A stretch of DNA of 51,277 nucleotides from Chlamydiota bacterium (GCA_027451825.1 DAIDHZ010000014.1:1-51277); one strand, 5' to 3'; counted from the first letter of the stretch, positions 24,032 to 33,256 are shown. Made by a program: numbers and translations. Notes: generated by a model from the letters alone, not told the origin.

Positions 24032-24946
24032 TTAAAAAAGATGCGTCACAATTATCTGACATTTTCCTTGAATAGAAACTGTCAAAGAATCTGCAGGAAT
24101 AAACAGAGTATCTCCAGGACGCAATCTCTCATGACCAATCACGGCTTCACCGGACACACAAAAAAGAATCTGACACACCTTATCATGTTGCAAAAGCCAA
24201 GAATCAAAAACATCCAATCGCTCCACCACAAAATAGCGATTTTCAATCACCAATTGCAGTTGATGGTGATCATCTGACTGAATGACTTTTGGCAAAGTAA
24301 GAAAAGGCTTTTGCAAATTCCAATCAATGGCCTGCATCCCATGATCCAAATGCAACTCTCGGCCTCTTCCCCAATCATGCAATCGATACGTCGTGTTGGA
24401 ATTTTGCTGAATTTCCAATAAAAACGCTCCCGCACAAATCGCATGAATTTGACCCGCAGGAACGAAAATTGCATCCCCTTCCTTGAGATCAACGGATTGA
24501 AGAAGCGATTCAAAGCCGCCTTCATGAAGAGCCTTGGTAACATGCTCTTTTGTCACAAAGGGCTTCAGCCCTGCGTAAACACGACTCGAAGAAAGAGCAA
24601 TCCACATCTCCGATTTCGGCTGATGTTGAACCCGAAGAGCAACCTCTTCATTAGGATGAACCTGAACACTGAGATTTTCTTTGGCATCAATGATTTTCAT
24701 CAAGAGAGGGAAAGGACTCCAACATCTTCCTTTGCCTACAAGTTTTTCTTGATAAAGAGTCAATATCTCTTTGAATGATTTCCCTTGCCACTCTCCATTT
24801 TCAACAATCGACATCCCCTCTTCTCGATCGGAAACTTCCCACGATTCAGCATAACGCCCCGGCGGTAAAGATTTGCGAAAATTCAAAATCCGATCGCCTC
24901 CCCAAATGTAATGTTGATATGCAGGTTTTAAACGAATCGGAATCAT
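24032..24946 (-). CDS. manA: Mannose-6-phosphate isomerase, class I
   Basis: 304 residues, the short bacterial type. It interconverts fructose-6-phosphate and mannose-6-phosphate, feeding nucleotide-mannose and glycan synthesis. The start at 24946 is set by ATGA overlap with the upstream gene; a longer in-frame start at 24973 would lie inside that gene. The family features are present: YIWGGDRIL at the N-terminus, ESWEVSDRE, the zinc motif QVHPNEE, PAGQIHAI and the active-site segment EIQQNSNTTYRLHDWGR. The C-terminal cupin half ends in GEAVIGHERLRPGDTLFIPADS. It is co-translated with an exported kinase-like protein, an odd partner for a sugar isomerase. Confidence 0.92.
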   Translation of the reverse strand: MIPIRLKPAYQHYIWGGDRILNFRKSLPPGRYAESWEVSDREEGMSIVENGEWQGKSFKEILTLYQEKLVGKGRCWSPFPLLMKIIDAKENLSVQVHPNEEVALRVQHQPKSEMWIALSSSRVYAGLKPFVTKEHVTKALHEGGFESLLQSVDLKEGDAIFVPAGQIHAICAGAFLLEIQQNSNTTYRLHDWGRGRELHLDHGMQAIDWNLQKPFLTLPKVIQSDDHHQLQLVIENRYFVVERLDVFDSWLLQHDKVCQILFCVSGEAVIGHERLRPGDTLFIPADSLTVSIQGKCQIIVTHLF

Positions 24947-25770
24947 ACCTTCTCTTTCTTCTTTTTGACACATGCATCAAAGTCTAAAGCAACCTCCGGA
25001 TGATTTTTCAAAAGCCATTTACGCAAGCTATATGTTGCTCTCCACCATTCTTTTTTTCGCAGCTCTGGATTTGATAAGTCTTTTAAAGTCAACCTTCCCG
25101 GATCCAAATGGACAATATGTCCCTCTAAACATCCAAAATTATGCCGCACGTCATGATCTGCATCGGATAAGTTCAAAGAAATACGACGCTCAATCAAACT
25201 CAAAAACTCTTGCAAAGCATCCAGCAAAGCTTCTTTTCCTCTACTTTCAGATACTTGGTCCAGAAAATCATAAAATGACCCCCCTTTTTTTTGCAGAACA
25301 AAAGGAACTTGATTCAAATCAATGCACAAAACACGGCTTGCTTTATCCATTACAGAAATCTTAGGCAATCCTTGAGATTTCCCTTGATGCACCCAAAGAA
25401 GGGCTGTTTCTTGAGGAAGAAACGTGTTCGCCAAACGGTAACTATTCCAATAAAAAAAACGACGCTGATCTCGCTTTAAAGTCTCCACTTCCAAATCGAC
25501 AAACCAGCCTGCATACCAAGGGATCTGAATGTAAGTTCGATCAAAAAATTTAATGACAAACTGACGATCTTCACTCTCAAAAACAAAGGCTTGCCTTCCT
25601 CGATCTAAAAAATGATAAGGCTGATCCAAGGCTTTGAACACTTCTAAAGAAGGAGCCTTCTCTTCTCCTTCATCCAAAGGAGCAGAAACCCGAGACACTG
25701 AAAATTCCGTCCGCATCCATGCAATGGATGCCAAGCCGACCACAACTAAAAACAACAACCCTTTACGCAT
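24943..25770 (-). CDS. Exported or membrane-anchored kinase-like protein
   Basis: 275 residues. An N-terminal hydrophobic signal or anchor (LLFLVVVGLASIAW) precedes a domain with the ground plan of a protein kinase-like fold: a possible phosphate loop FLDRGRQAFVFES at 54-66, the strand FVIKFF with a candidate ATP-binding Lys at 74, a catalytic-loop-like DADHDVRHNFG at 203-213, and IVHLDPGR at 219-226, with D223 in the position of the DFG Asp. Spacing between the presumed catalytic Asp and Asn is not canonical, so activity is uncertain. Similar single-domain kinase-like folds include YrbL, APH and HipA types. The stop overlaps the manA start as ATGA. Export of a kinase suggests a target outside the cytoplasm. 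Confidence 0.6.
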   Translation of the reverse strand: MRKGLLFLVVVGLASIAWMRTEFSVSRVSAPLDEGEEKAPSLEVFKALDQPYHFLDRGRQAFVFESEDRQFVIKFFDRTYIQIPWYAGWFVDLEVETLKRDQRRFFYWNSYRLANTFLPQETALLWVHQGKSQGLPKISVMDKASRVLCIDLNQVPFVLQKKGGSFYDFLDQVSESRGKEALLDALQEFLSLIERRISLNLSDADHDVRHNFGCLEGHIVHLDPGRLTLKDLSNPELRKKEWWRATYSLRKWLLKNHPEVALDFDACVKKKKEKV

Positions 25771-25903
25771 AAATATCTCACTTGCTCTCGTACAGCGATC
25801 ACAATTCCTACCGAATGAATCATTCTATGATTTATCTTTGAATTTGGTCAAAATCCTTTCCCCCCTCTGCATCATTCATATAAAAGATTATCATTAGGTG
25901 TAT

Positions 25904-26212
25904 ATGAATAGAAAACCGACTTCTCCTGGAGAAATCCTGATTGAGGAATATTTAAAACCGCTCAATATGACACAAAAAGAATTGGCTGATTACATTGATT
26001 GTGATTACAAAGTGATCAATCGTATTGTCAATGAAAGAGCGGCTATAACTCCTGAAATGGCATTAAAATTTGCCGCTGCTTTTGATACAACTCCAGATTT
26101 CTGGCTCAATGCGCAAATGGCCATTGATCTCTGGGCATTAAGGAAGGAAAAGCCCAAAATCCGATCTCTTATTCGATTTCGAAAAAAAAGACATATCCAT
26201 TCTCGAACATAA
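25904..26212 (+). CDS. higA: HigA-type XRE antitoxin, orphan
   Basis: 102 residues. Start at the ATG 25904, four bases after AGGTG, rather than the in-frame GTG at 25898. It matches HigA/VapI antitoxins over most of its length: RKPTSPGEILIEEYLKPLNMTQKELADYI with the helix-turn-helix, then VINRIVNERAAITPEMALKFAAAFDTTPDFWLNAQMAIDLW. HigA normally follows the small toxin gene higB; the 130 bp upstream hold none. The C-terminus RFRKKRHIHSRT is atypical. It follows a run of eight A residues at about 26182-26189, and a one-base shift there would give KKDISILEHN and stop instead. It adjoins the IS605 relic at 26213-26345. Confidence 0.8.
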   Translation: MNRKPTSPGEILIEEYLKPLNMTQKELADYIDCDYKVINRIVNERAAITPEMALKFAAAFDTTPDFWLNAQMAIDLWALRKEKPKIRSLIRFRKKRHIHSRT

Positions 26213-26345
26213 TTGAAGAACTCCTCCTGAAAAGGAGGAGATTCTCTTCGCTTAAATCAAAGGCGCTCTACGGCGCCCATTGCAGAAGCTTAAGCTACCC
26301 CCTGAAGGGATGGAATTGCGCCCGAGCAGGCGTTCAATCATTCCA
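26213..26345 (-). mobile_element. Relic of an IS200/IS605-family right end (tnpB tail plus hairpin region), copy B
   Basis: Read on the minus strand, this copy gives LNACSGAIPSLQGVA and stop, then a GGGCGC/GCGCC stem, then a strong hairpin CTCCTCC-TTTT-C-AGGAGGAG (plus strand 26221-26241) followed by TTCTTCAATT. The hairpin itself can encode KRRESPPFQEE, which resembles the K-x-E-A-P-P-F ending of many TnpB proteins. In intact elements this segment also forms the end of the TnpB guide RNA. It aligns with copy A at 11002-11117 but has no tnpA or tnpB body. Confidence 0.6.
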
Positions 26346-26433
26346 AAATCTCCTCGAAGAATTCACATTGGAATGGCCCTTTAAAAAAAAATCCAAGTCT
26401 CTTATGATGAATCCTTAATTTTGGGAAAAATTC

Positions 26434-29031
26434 ATGAATCCTCAATTCACAGATGAAGTCATGGAGGCCATTCAAAGCGCCCTCCAAATCGCACAAGAAA
26501 GACAGCACACGGAAGTAACAGAAAGTCACCTACTTTATGCATTTTTCTCCAAAAAAGAGGGATTCTTTCCTCAATTCGCCTCGCAATTTCAACTCAACGT
26601 CTCTTCCCTTTTAAAAGAGCTAGAAACTGCGATCCAACATACTCCCCGATTTACAGGAGGAGCGCAGTCCCCCGCCATTTCTCAAGAACTTCAAAAGCAA
26701 ATCCAGGCCGCGGACAACCTCGCAAAATCTTGGAAAGATACATACATTGCAAGCGATCATTTGCTCCTTGCATTCTGGCAAAATGCCAAAGAGCCATTCC
26801 ATTCATGGAAAAAACAAATCTCAGCAAAAACAGTCGAGCAAAAAATTCACGAATTAAGAAAAGGTAACATCATGGACTCCCCTACCGCAGAAAATAAACT
26901 CAATGCTCTTGCCAAATACTGCAAAAACCTCACAGACCTTGCCAAAAAAGGGAAACTCGATCCGGTCATTGGAAGAGATGAAGAAATCAGACGCACCATG
27001 CAAGTCTTAAGTAGACGCACAAAAAACAACCCTCTTCTCATCGGAGACCCCGGCGTTGGTAAAACGGCGATTGCAGAAGGTCTTGCCCTACGCATTGTCC
27101 AAGGAGACGTTCCCGATTCTTTAAAAAACAAAGAATTATTCGCTCTCGATATGGGCAGTTTAATTGCAGGAACTAAATACCGCGGAGAATTTGAAGAAAG
27201 GCTCAAAAGCATTTTAAAAGAAATCGAAGCTGCGGAAGGGCAGATGATCCTTTTCATCGATGAAGTGCATACCTTAGTCGGGGCGGGAGCAACAGAAGGC
27301 GCCATGGATGCGGCCAACTTACTCAAACCTGCCCTTGCCAGAGGCACTCTCCATTGCGTTGGAGCCACAACCCTCAATGAATATAAAAAATATATCGAAA
27401 AAGATCCTGCCCTTGAAAGAAGATTTCAAACGGTTCTTGTACAAGAACCAAGCGTTGAAGATGCCATCGCCATCTTGAGAGGTTTAAGAGAGCGTTATGA
27501 AATTTTCCACGGTGTTCGAATTACAGAAGATGCGATTCATGCAGCAGTTCTTCTCTCAAGCCGTTATATCCCGGATCGTAGACTTCCGGATAAGGCGATC
27601 GATATCATCGATGAAGCAGCCAGTTTAATCCGCATGCAAATTGGGAGCCTTCCTCTACCGATTGACATCAAAGAAAGAGAGCTTTCTTCGCTCATCATCA
27701 AACAAGAAGGTTTGAAAAGAGATGGAGTCGAAAATCAAGAAGAGCTCAATAAAATCATGAAAGATATCAGCAGTTTGAAAGAGCAACTTGGCACTCTCAA
27801 AGCAAGATGGAATTTAGAGAAAAAACTCATCGAAGGCGTGAAAGAGAAGAAAAACAAACTAGAGACACTCCGATTTCAAGAAGAAGAAGCCGAACGCTCC
27901 GGCGATTATAACCGTGTTGCAGAGATCCGTTACGGAACGTTGCCTAAACTCAAAAAAGAGATCGACGATGCTGAAAAAAGCCTCGAAAGCCAAGGCGATC
28001 GTCTTATCAAAGAAGAAGTCGATGAACAGCTCGTTGCCCATATCATTGCAAAATGGACAGGAATTCCAATTCAAAAAATGCTCGTTAGCGAAAAAGAAAA
28101 ATTCCTCCATTTAGAAGAGACTTTAAGTAAAAGAGTGATCAGCCAACAATTTGCGATCACAGCCATCAGCGAAGCCATCCGAAGATCTCGCGCGGGTCTC
28201 AATGATCCGATGAGGCCTCTTGGAGTCTTTCTCTTTGTTGGACCCACCGGCGTTGGAAAAACAGAACTTGCAAAAGCCCTCGCAGAACAGCTCTTTAATC
28301 AAGAAGAGGCCCTTCTTCGATTAGACATGTCCGAATACATGGAAAAGCATAGCGTATCTCGCATGGTAGGATCTCCTCCCGGATACGTCGGATACGAAGA
28401 GGGAGGACAACTCACGGAAGCTCTCCGTAGACGTCCTTATTCTGTCGTTCTTTTCGATGAAATCGAAAAAGCACACCCAGATGTCTTCAATATTCTCTTA
28501 CAAATCTTTGATGACGGAAGAATCACGGACAGCCAAGGACGTACCGTCAATTGTAAAAACGCCATTTTTATCATGACATCCAATTTAGGCTCCGATGTTC
28601 TTATGGAAACCATGAAATCGAACAAAACAAAGCTCTCCAAAGAATCGATCTTAAAAGCGCTAGACCCCATCCTTGCAGCTCATTTCAAGCCCGAGTTTCT
28701 CAATCGACTCGACGATATTCTTCCTTTCCTACCGCTCCAAGCCAAAGACATGAAGCAAATCGTCCAAATCCAACTCAATAAAGTCTCGATAAGACTCAAA
28801 GAGAAAAAAATCCACTTACATGCTTCTGAAGACACCTTAAACTACTTAGCAGAAGAAGGGTATGATCCTCTTTTCGGAGCAAGACCTTTAAAACGATTCA
28901 TCCAACATGCAGTCGTAAATCCTCTAGCTACAGGTTTACTAGAAGGAACAATTCATCCGAACAAAACGGTTGAAATTTCTCTCAAAGAAACCGCTAAAGA
29001 AAAATCGGTTATTCTTAGCGAAAAAGACTAA
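26434..29031 (+). CDS. clpB: ClpB disaggregase (Hsp100)
   Basis: 865 residues, full family length. ClpB threads aggregated proteins through a hexameric ring in cooperation with DnaK. Layout: N-domain of two Clp repeats (about 1-145), first ATPase domain with Walker A GDPGVGKT at 204-211 and Walker [14 protein letters not shown], a coiled-coil middle domain (about 395-520), second ATPase domain with Walker A GPTGVGKT at 603-610, [13 protein letters not shown] and the C-terminal DDILPF region. Pore-loop tyrosines are visible in GTKYRGEF and GYVGYEEGG. In Chlamydia clpB is near pepF and groESL; here it is about 17 kb away. No HrcA-type CIRCE site is seen upstream. Confidence 0.97.
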   Translation: MNPQFTDEVMEAIQSALQIAQERQHTEVTESHLLYAFFSKKEGFFPQFASQFQLNVSSLLKELETAIQHTPRFTGGAQSPAISQELQKQIQAADNLAKSWKDTYIASDHLLLAFWQNAKEPFHSWKKQISAKTVEQKIHELRKGNIMDSPTAENKLNALAKYCKNLTDLAKKGKLDPVIGRDEEIRRTMQVLSRRTKNNPLLIGDPGVGKTAIAEGLALRIVQGDVPDSLKNKELFALDMGSLIAGTKYRGEFEERLKSILKEIEAAEGQMILFIDEVHTLVGAGATEGAMDAANLLKPALARGTLHCVGATTLNEYKKYIEKDPALERRFQTVLVQEPSVEDAIAILRGLRERYEIFHGVRITEDAIHAAVLLSSRYIPDRRLPDKAIDIIDEAASLIRMQIGSLPLPIDIKERELSSLIIKQEGLKRDGVENQEELNKIMKDISSLKEQLGTLKARWNLEKKLIEGVKEKKNKLETLRFQEEEAERSGDYNRVAEIRYGTLPKLKKEIDDAEKSLESQGDRLIKEEVDEQLVAHIIAKWTGIPIQKMLVSEKEKFLHLEETLSKRVISQQFAITAISEAIRRSRAGLNDPMRPLGVFLFVGPTGVGKTELAKALAEQLFNQEEALLRLDMSEYMEKHSVSRMVGSPPGYVGYEEGGQLTEALRRRPYSVVLFDEIEKAHPDVFNILLQIFDDGRITDSQGRTVNCKNAIFIMTSNLGSDVLMETMKSNKTKLSKESILKALDPILAAHFKPEFLNRLDDILPFLPLQAKDMKQIVQIQLNKVSIRLKEKKIHLHASEDTLNYLAEEGYDPLFGARPLKRFIQHAVVNPLATGLLEGTIHPNKTVEISLKETAKEKSVILSEKD

Positions 29032-29423
29032 AATCTGCTTAAAACAGGAGTTTTTCTGCATTGCCAGCTTTTAAACAAGATTACTTAGGAGATCTTGAGA
29101 GCTCTTGAGAAAAAGAAAATGTTTTTGGGAGAAGAGATTTTTGCAAAAGGTCTTTAATTGAGGAGAGACTTAAATCCAATCTCTGTGTGCTCTGTGAAGC
29201 TCTGTGGTTAAAAAAACTAATCAATAGAGTTATAAAGAAAAAGAATTTTTCTGTGGAAAAAAAACGATCAAACTTTAACGGTAAAGAAATTTTTGATTTT
29301 ATTTTTTAACCACAGAACCACAGAGCACACAGAGGTTGGATTTAAGTCTCTTCTCGTTAAAAACACTTTACAAAGCTATTCTTACCAACAACTCTCTCGT
29401 TTCCCTCAAGTCACAAAATCAAT
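29032..29423. other. Intergenic region dominated by an inverted repeat
   Basis: No gene is supported in these 392 bp between clpB and the convergent SDR gene. About half is the inverted-repeat element at 29160-29356. The flanks are plain AT-rich sequence. The element could act as a two-way terminator. Confidence 0.6.
29160..29356. repeat. Inverted repeat with 'ctctgtgtgctctgtg' arms
   Basis: Two arms of about 53 bp in opposite orientation (29164-29216 and 29304-29355) share GAGACTTAAATCCAA, CTCTGTGTGCTCTGTG and TCTGTGGTTAAAAAA with few mismatches. They enclose about 87 bp of AT-rich DNA. The CACAGAG/CTCTGTG core recurs in the shorter hairpin at 33257-33316. Non-coding repeats with this core occur in many environmental bacterial genomes. 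Confidence 0.75.
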
Positions 29424-30248
29424 TTAATCCATCACCCGTTTAGGATGTAAAAAGGCAAAGCCTTCTGATTTAATCTTGTGATTGGAAACTCTTTTGCTTC
29501 CCTCATGATTGCCTGTCATCGCAGAATCAAAATTCACATGAGGCAAGTGAAACTTATCAGCGATGGCATCGTACATTTCTTTTCTTGTCGGATGATCGTC
29601 ATCTGCCAAGTTAAAAATCCCTTTTAAATGACAACGAAGGGCGTAGTGAATAGCTGACGCGCAATCTGCTTTATGGATCATATTCGTATATTGAGAGCCT
29701 GTTCCAGGCAAAGAATGTCCTTGCAAAGAACGAACTCTTTTTGAAATCTCACGACCGGGTCCATAGATTTCAGCCAAGCGGAAAATACAAACATTCCATC
29801 CAATTTCTTCCAAGCTTAAGTAATTTCTCTCCGCTTCAATAAGGATCTTCGTTAAATCATTCTTTGCTAAAAGCTCTGAAGTTTCATCCACAAAGCGGCC
29901 GTGATGATCTCCATAAACAGAGGTGCTGCTTGTATAAATCAAATCTCGAGGCAAATCCATTTCCAAAGCCAGACGCCTGAAAATCTGCGCCGTATGCAAA
30001 TAAGCGCTTTCATAATGCTCTGGACTATCTGCAGCCGTTGTCACTAAAATAACTTCATTATTTGCAATCAAAGGAATGAATTCATCTTCATCATTGCCTT
30101 TCAAAATGACTGCTTTTTGAGCCACTTTTAATAACTCAGGCAACTTTTCCGGCGTGCGAGTTGTGGCAGTCACATGATATCCCTTTTTCGCCCAAAGCGA
30201 TGCAACTTCAAGCCCCAAATATCCACATCCAATAATGGCAATATTCAT
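29424..30248 (-). CDS. NAD(P)-dependent SDR-type epimerase/dehydratase (YeeZ-like)
   Basis: 274 residues. The start is the ATG at 30248, six bases before which GAGGTG provides a binding site; an in-frame codon at 30254 is less likely. The Rossmann motif IIGCGYLG opens the protein, with ATTRTPEKLPELL afterwards. The middle has YTSSTSVYGDHHGRFVDE and the Tyr/Lys region expected in extended SDRs, then RLAEIYGPGR and GIFNLADDDHPTRKEMYDAIA. This set is typical of YeeZ/NAD-dependent epimerase-like proteins of unknown substrate. It is followed on the same strand by nothing, and preceded 26 bp upstream by the exonuclease gene, with which it probably forms an operon. Confidence 0.82.
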   Translation of the reverse strand: MNIAIIGCGYLGLEVASLWAKKGYHVTATTRTPEKLPELLKVAQKAVILKGNDEDEFIPLIANNEVILVTTAADSPEHYESAYLHTAQIFRRLALEMDLPRDLIYTSSTSVYGDHHGRFVDETSELLAKNDLTKILIEAERNYLSLEEIGWNVCIFRLAEIYGPGREISKRVRSLQGHSLPGTGSQYTNMIHKADCASAIHYALRCHLKGIFNLADDDHPTRKEMYDAIADKFHLPHVNFDSAMTGNHEGSKRVSNHKIKSEGFAFLHPKRVMD

Positions 30249-30274
30249 ACACACCTCAAGCTTTTAAAAATTCT

Positions 30275-30961
30275 TTAGTATAATTTCTCTAACGATTCTC
30301 TCAAAGAAGCATTTTCCTGTTTATCCAAAGCTCCGCTCTGAGAAAGCCATTCAATGTAATCCTTAGGAACTTCCGATAATTTTTTGCCTGCATATTTTCC
30401 AAACGGCATTTTATGAATCACAACCGTTTGGGATAAAAGCTCCAATACAGTTTCGCATGACAAATCATCGATCATTCGACGAAAAACTTCATGCAAAACA
30501 ATCACATCATCGAGAGCTCTATGAGCCTGATTGGCTTGAATTCCATACGATTCTCTTAAAATCTGTAAGCTATGACGAGGAAGATCGTTGCGATATTTAC
30601 GAGCCCACTTCAAAGAATCGACAAAAATCCAACTCGGCATCGGCAAATTCGCTCTACGAAACTCAGCTTCTAAAAAAGGCTTATCAAATCCATCATTATT
30701 ATGAGCGACCAAAACCACATCGCCTTCGCAAAAAGAGACAAACTGCGTCAAAGCTTCCTGAATTAAAGGAGCCTCTTTGACCATGTCATCCGTAATATGT
30801 GTAATCTGAGTGGATTCAGGAGGAATGGGACATTCCGGATTGGTGAATGTACAAAATTTTCGATCAAGCGTTGGATCAAATGCTGCGATTTCTATGATCC
30901 GATCTTTTCCGATTTTAATTCCTGTAGTCTCCGTGTCGTAATAGATAAATCTTTTTTTCAT
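30275..30961 (-). CDS. DnaQ-type 3'-5' exonuclease with C-terminal DUF3820 domain
   Basis: 228 residues. DEDDh-family exonuclease: Exo I YYDTETTG with D9 and E11, Exo II in LVAHNNDGFDKPFLEAEF, and Exo III HRALDDVIVLHEVF with the final His and Asp. It would remove 3'-terminal nucleotides from DNA or RNA. The C-terminal 45 residues, MPFGKYAGKKLSEVPKDYIEWLSQSG, form the small DUF3820 (quorum-regulated virulence-factor-like) domain often found at the end of such nucleases. It is too short to be the polymerase III epsilon subunit with its clamp-binding tail, and is better read as a repair exonuclease. It is upstream of the SDR gene by 26 bp. Confidence 0.88.
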   Translation of the reverse strand: MKKRFIYYDTETTGIKIGKDRIIEIAAFDPTLDRKFCTFTNPECPIPPESTQITHITDDMVKEAPLIQEALTQFVSFCEGDVVLVAHNNDGFDKPFLEAEFRRANLPMPSWIFVDSLKWARKYRNDLPRHSLQILRESYGIQANQAHRALDDVIVLHEVFRRMIDDLSCETVLELLSQTVVIHKMPFGKYAGKKLSEVPKDYIEWLSQSGALDKQENASLRESLEKLY

Positions 30962-31075
30962 GAAACACCAAATTGAGTTCTCGCATCATGAAAGGTATCC
31001 ACAAAAAAATTCAATCAATTTTTCTTCTTCAATTTTTTTAATTGACTCCGATATACTAGGTGGATAGGAATGATC

Positions 31076-31225
31076 ATGCGAAAAATTTTTTTCCTTCTTC
31101 TTTTAGGACTTTCCGGATGTATGCAAACAGAAAATGAAGATGACATTCTTCGTACTGTACCTATTACCAATAATCCCTACATTGTGCCCAATCACGGATC
31201 GGGCCTTCCAATGACAGGAATTTAA
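31076..31225 (+). CDS. Very small lipoprotein
   Basis: 49 residues. The ATG at 31076 follows AGGA by six bases; another in-frame ATG at 31070 is less well spaced. The protein is almost all signal: MRKIFFLLLLGLSGC, with lipobox LSGC and Cys15, leaving a mature peptide of 35 residues (MQTENEDDIL through PMTGI). The gene ends 17 bp before pdhA, so the two may share a transcript. Function unknown. Confidence 0.7.
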   Translation: MRKIFFLLLLGLSGCMQTENEDDILRTVPITNNPYIVPNHGSGLPMTGI

Positions 31226-31242
31226 CAATCCAAGGCTTTCTT

Positions 31243-32256
31243 GTGAAAAAAGATACCCCTTATCACTTTTTCTCTTACAACCAAGAAAACATCATTCAGC
31301 GTCTTGGTAAAGAAAAACTCCTTCACGCTCTCAAAGAGATGCTCGCCATCCGCAATTTGGAAATCCGAGGAGAATCAGCTTACCAACATGGGAAGGTGGG
31401 AGGATTTTATCACTCCTATAGCGGCCAAGAAGCCATCCAAGTAGGCTGCATTGCAGCTTGCGGAGCGAATCACTGGTTTACCACCACCTACCGATGCCAT
31501 GCTCTCGCTTATCTGCTTGGAGCAACTCCCAATGAAATCATGGCCGAATTCTACGGGAAAACGACCGGAAATGCCATGGGAAGGGGCGGATCCATGCACC
31601 TTTATGCAGATCGACTCTTAGGCGGACTTGCCATTGTTGGAGGCCATGTTCCAATTGCCACCGGCGCTGCATTCACCTTAAAATACCAAGACATAAAAGA
31701 CCAAGCCTCCTTTTGCTTCATGGGAGATGGTTCCACAGTCCAAGGCGCTTTTCATGAGTCTTTAAACTTAGCCGCACTCTGGGATCTTCCTTGCCTCTAT
31801 GTGATCGAAAATAATCATTGGGGAATGGGCACCGCCGTCAATCGTGCCGTCTGTGTAAAGCCGATTGCCGAATATTTTGCAAAAGCCTACGACATTTCTT
31901 CCTATACTTTTGACGGCTCTGATTTTTTCAGTAGCTTTGCCGCCTTTGAAGCCGCGTCCAAAGAAGTCATTCAAACTTCAAGACCTGTCCTTATGGAAGC
32001 CATCACAGAGCGCTTTCGTGGGCACTCCATCTCTGATCCAGGTTTATATCGCTCCAAAGAAGAACTGCAAAACGTTCTTAAAAAAGATCCTATCACCCAT
32101 CTCAAAGAGACTCTCATCGAAAAGAAATTTCTCACGGAAGAGATCTTTAAAGAGATGGATAAAGAAACAAGAGATATCGCAATCAACGCCATGGAATTTG
32201 CGGAAGCAAGTCCCTGGCCTGATCCCATCGTATTAGAAGAAGGAGTTTTTTCATGA
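31243..32256 (+). CDS. pdhA: Pyruvate dehydrogenase E1 component, alpha subunit
   Basis: 337 residues, GTG start. With the beta subunit it decarboxylates pyruvate using thiamine diphosphate and transfers the acetyl group to E2. Family landmarks: SGQEAIQVG, TTYRCHALAYLLG, MGRGGSMH and the thiamine-diphosphate motif MGDGSTVQGAFHESLNLAALWDLPCLYVIENN, in which GDG and NN are in the expected places. The regulatory loop RFRGHSISDPGLYR is also present. Its stop overlaps the pdhB ATG as ATGA. E2 (pdhC) and E3 (lpd) are not in the window, unlike the contiguous pdhABC of Chlamydia. Confidence 0.95.
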   Translation: MKKDTPYHFFSYNQENIIQRLGKEKLLHALKEMLAIRNLEIRGESAYQHGKVGGFYHSYSGQEAIQVGCIAACGANHWFTTTYRCHALAYLLGATPNEIMAEFYGKTTGNAMGRGGSMHLYADRLLGGLAIVGGHVPIATGAAFTLKYQDIKDQASFCFMGDGSTVQGAFHESLNLAALWDLPCLYVIENNHWGMGTAVNRAVCVKPIAEYFAKAYDISSYTFDGSDFFSSFAAFEAASKEVIQTSRPVLMEAITERFRGHSISDPGLYRSKEELQNVLKKDPITHLKETLIEKKFLTEEIFKEMDKETRDIAINAMEFAEASPWPDPIVLEEGVFS

Positions 32257-33233
32257 CAAAGCAACTTGTTGAAATCAGAGAAGCTTTGCGTCAAGCCATT
32301 GATGAAGAAATGACTCGCGATGAAAAAATCTTTATTCTAGGCGAAGAAGTTGCCGAATACAACGGAGCCTACAAAGTCACTAAAGGACTTTTAGATAAGT
32401 GGGGTCCCAAAAGAGTGATCGACACCCCCATCTCAGAAAATGGTTTTGCAGGACTTGCTATTGGAGCTGCCCAAACAGGGCTTCGTCCCATTGTAGAATT
32501 TATGAGCTGGAACTTTTCTTTTGTTGCCTTCGATCAGCTCGTCTCCAACGCTGCCAAAGCTCATTACATGTCGGGCGGCAGATTCCATGTTCCTATTGTT
32601 TTCCGAGGGCCCAACGGCGCTGCCGCTCAAGTTTCTTGCCAACACTCTCACAACGTAGAAGCCATTTACGGTAATCTTCCTGGGTTCATCATCATTTCTT
32701 GTAGCAATGCCTATGATGCAAAGGGCCTTCTTAAATCAGCGCTCAGAGCGAATAATCCGGTCATCTTTCTTGAAAACGAACTCCTCTATGGAGATAAAAT
32801 GGAAATTCCAACGGAAGAATATTTAGTCCCGATTGGAAAAGCCAACGTGGTACAAGAAGGAAAACATATCACTTTGATCTCCTACGCCCGCATGCTCAAA
32901 ATCTGTAAAGAAGTGGCAGATCAGTTAAAAAAAGAAGGCATTTCCGTCGAACTCATCGATCTTCGAACCATTAAACCTCTAGACATTGCAACCATCGCAG
33001 AATCGATCCGCAAAACACATCGAGCCGTCCTCGTTGAAGAAGGTCATATTTTTAGCGGAATCTCAGCAGAAGTTGGATTTCAAATCCAAGAACATTGTTT
33101 TGATGATCTCGATGCACCGCTCTCCCGCGTTTGCTCCAGAGAAACACCCCTTCCCTATTCCAAAATCCTAGAAAAAGAGACCCTTCCAAATCCAGAGCGT
33201 ATCTTGAAAGCCATCCGAGAAACTCTTCGCTAA
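32253..33233 (+). CDS. pdhB: Pyruvate dehydrogenase E1 component, beta subunit
   Basis: 326 residues, normal length. Landmarks: REALRQAIDEEMTRDEKIFILGEEVAEYNGAYKVTKGL at the N-terminus, with the Glu of GEEVAEY that activates thiamine diphosphate, then RVIDTPISENGFAGLAIGAA, EFMSWNF, and the C-terminal transketolase-like half with LIDLRTIKPLD and VLVEEGH. Translation is coupled to pdhA by ATGA. After the stop the DNA goes straight into a CACAGAG-type hairpin, which could terminate the pdhAB transcript; no E2 gene follows. Confidence 0.95.
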   Translation: MTKQLVEIREALRQAIDEEMTRDEKIFILGEEVAEYNGAYKVTKGLLDKWGPKRVIDTPISENGFAGLAIGAAQTGLRPIVEFMSWNFSFVAFDQLVSNAAKAHYMSGGRFHVPIVFRGPNGAAAQVSCQHSHNVEAIYGNLPGFIIISCSNAYDAKGLLKSALRANNPVIFLENELLYGDKMEIPTEEYLVPIGKANVVQEGKHITLISYARMLKICKEVADQLKKEGISVELIDLRTIKPLDIATIAESIRKTHRAVLVEEGHIFSGISAEVGFQIQEHCFDDLDAPLSRVCSRETPLPYSKILEKETLPNPERILKAIRETLR

Positions 33234-33256
33234 TCTCGATCGTCTTGAAAAAAACA

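Noticed and set aside
26847..27377. Minus-strand frame of 176 residues inside clpB
   Set aside because: Exactly antisense to the conserved first ATPase domain; no independent support.
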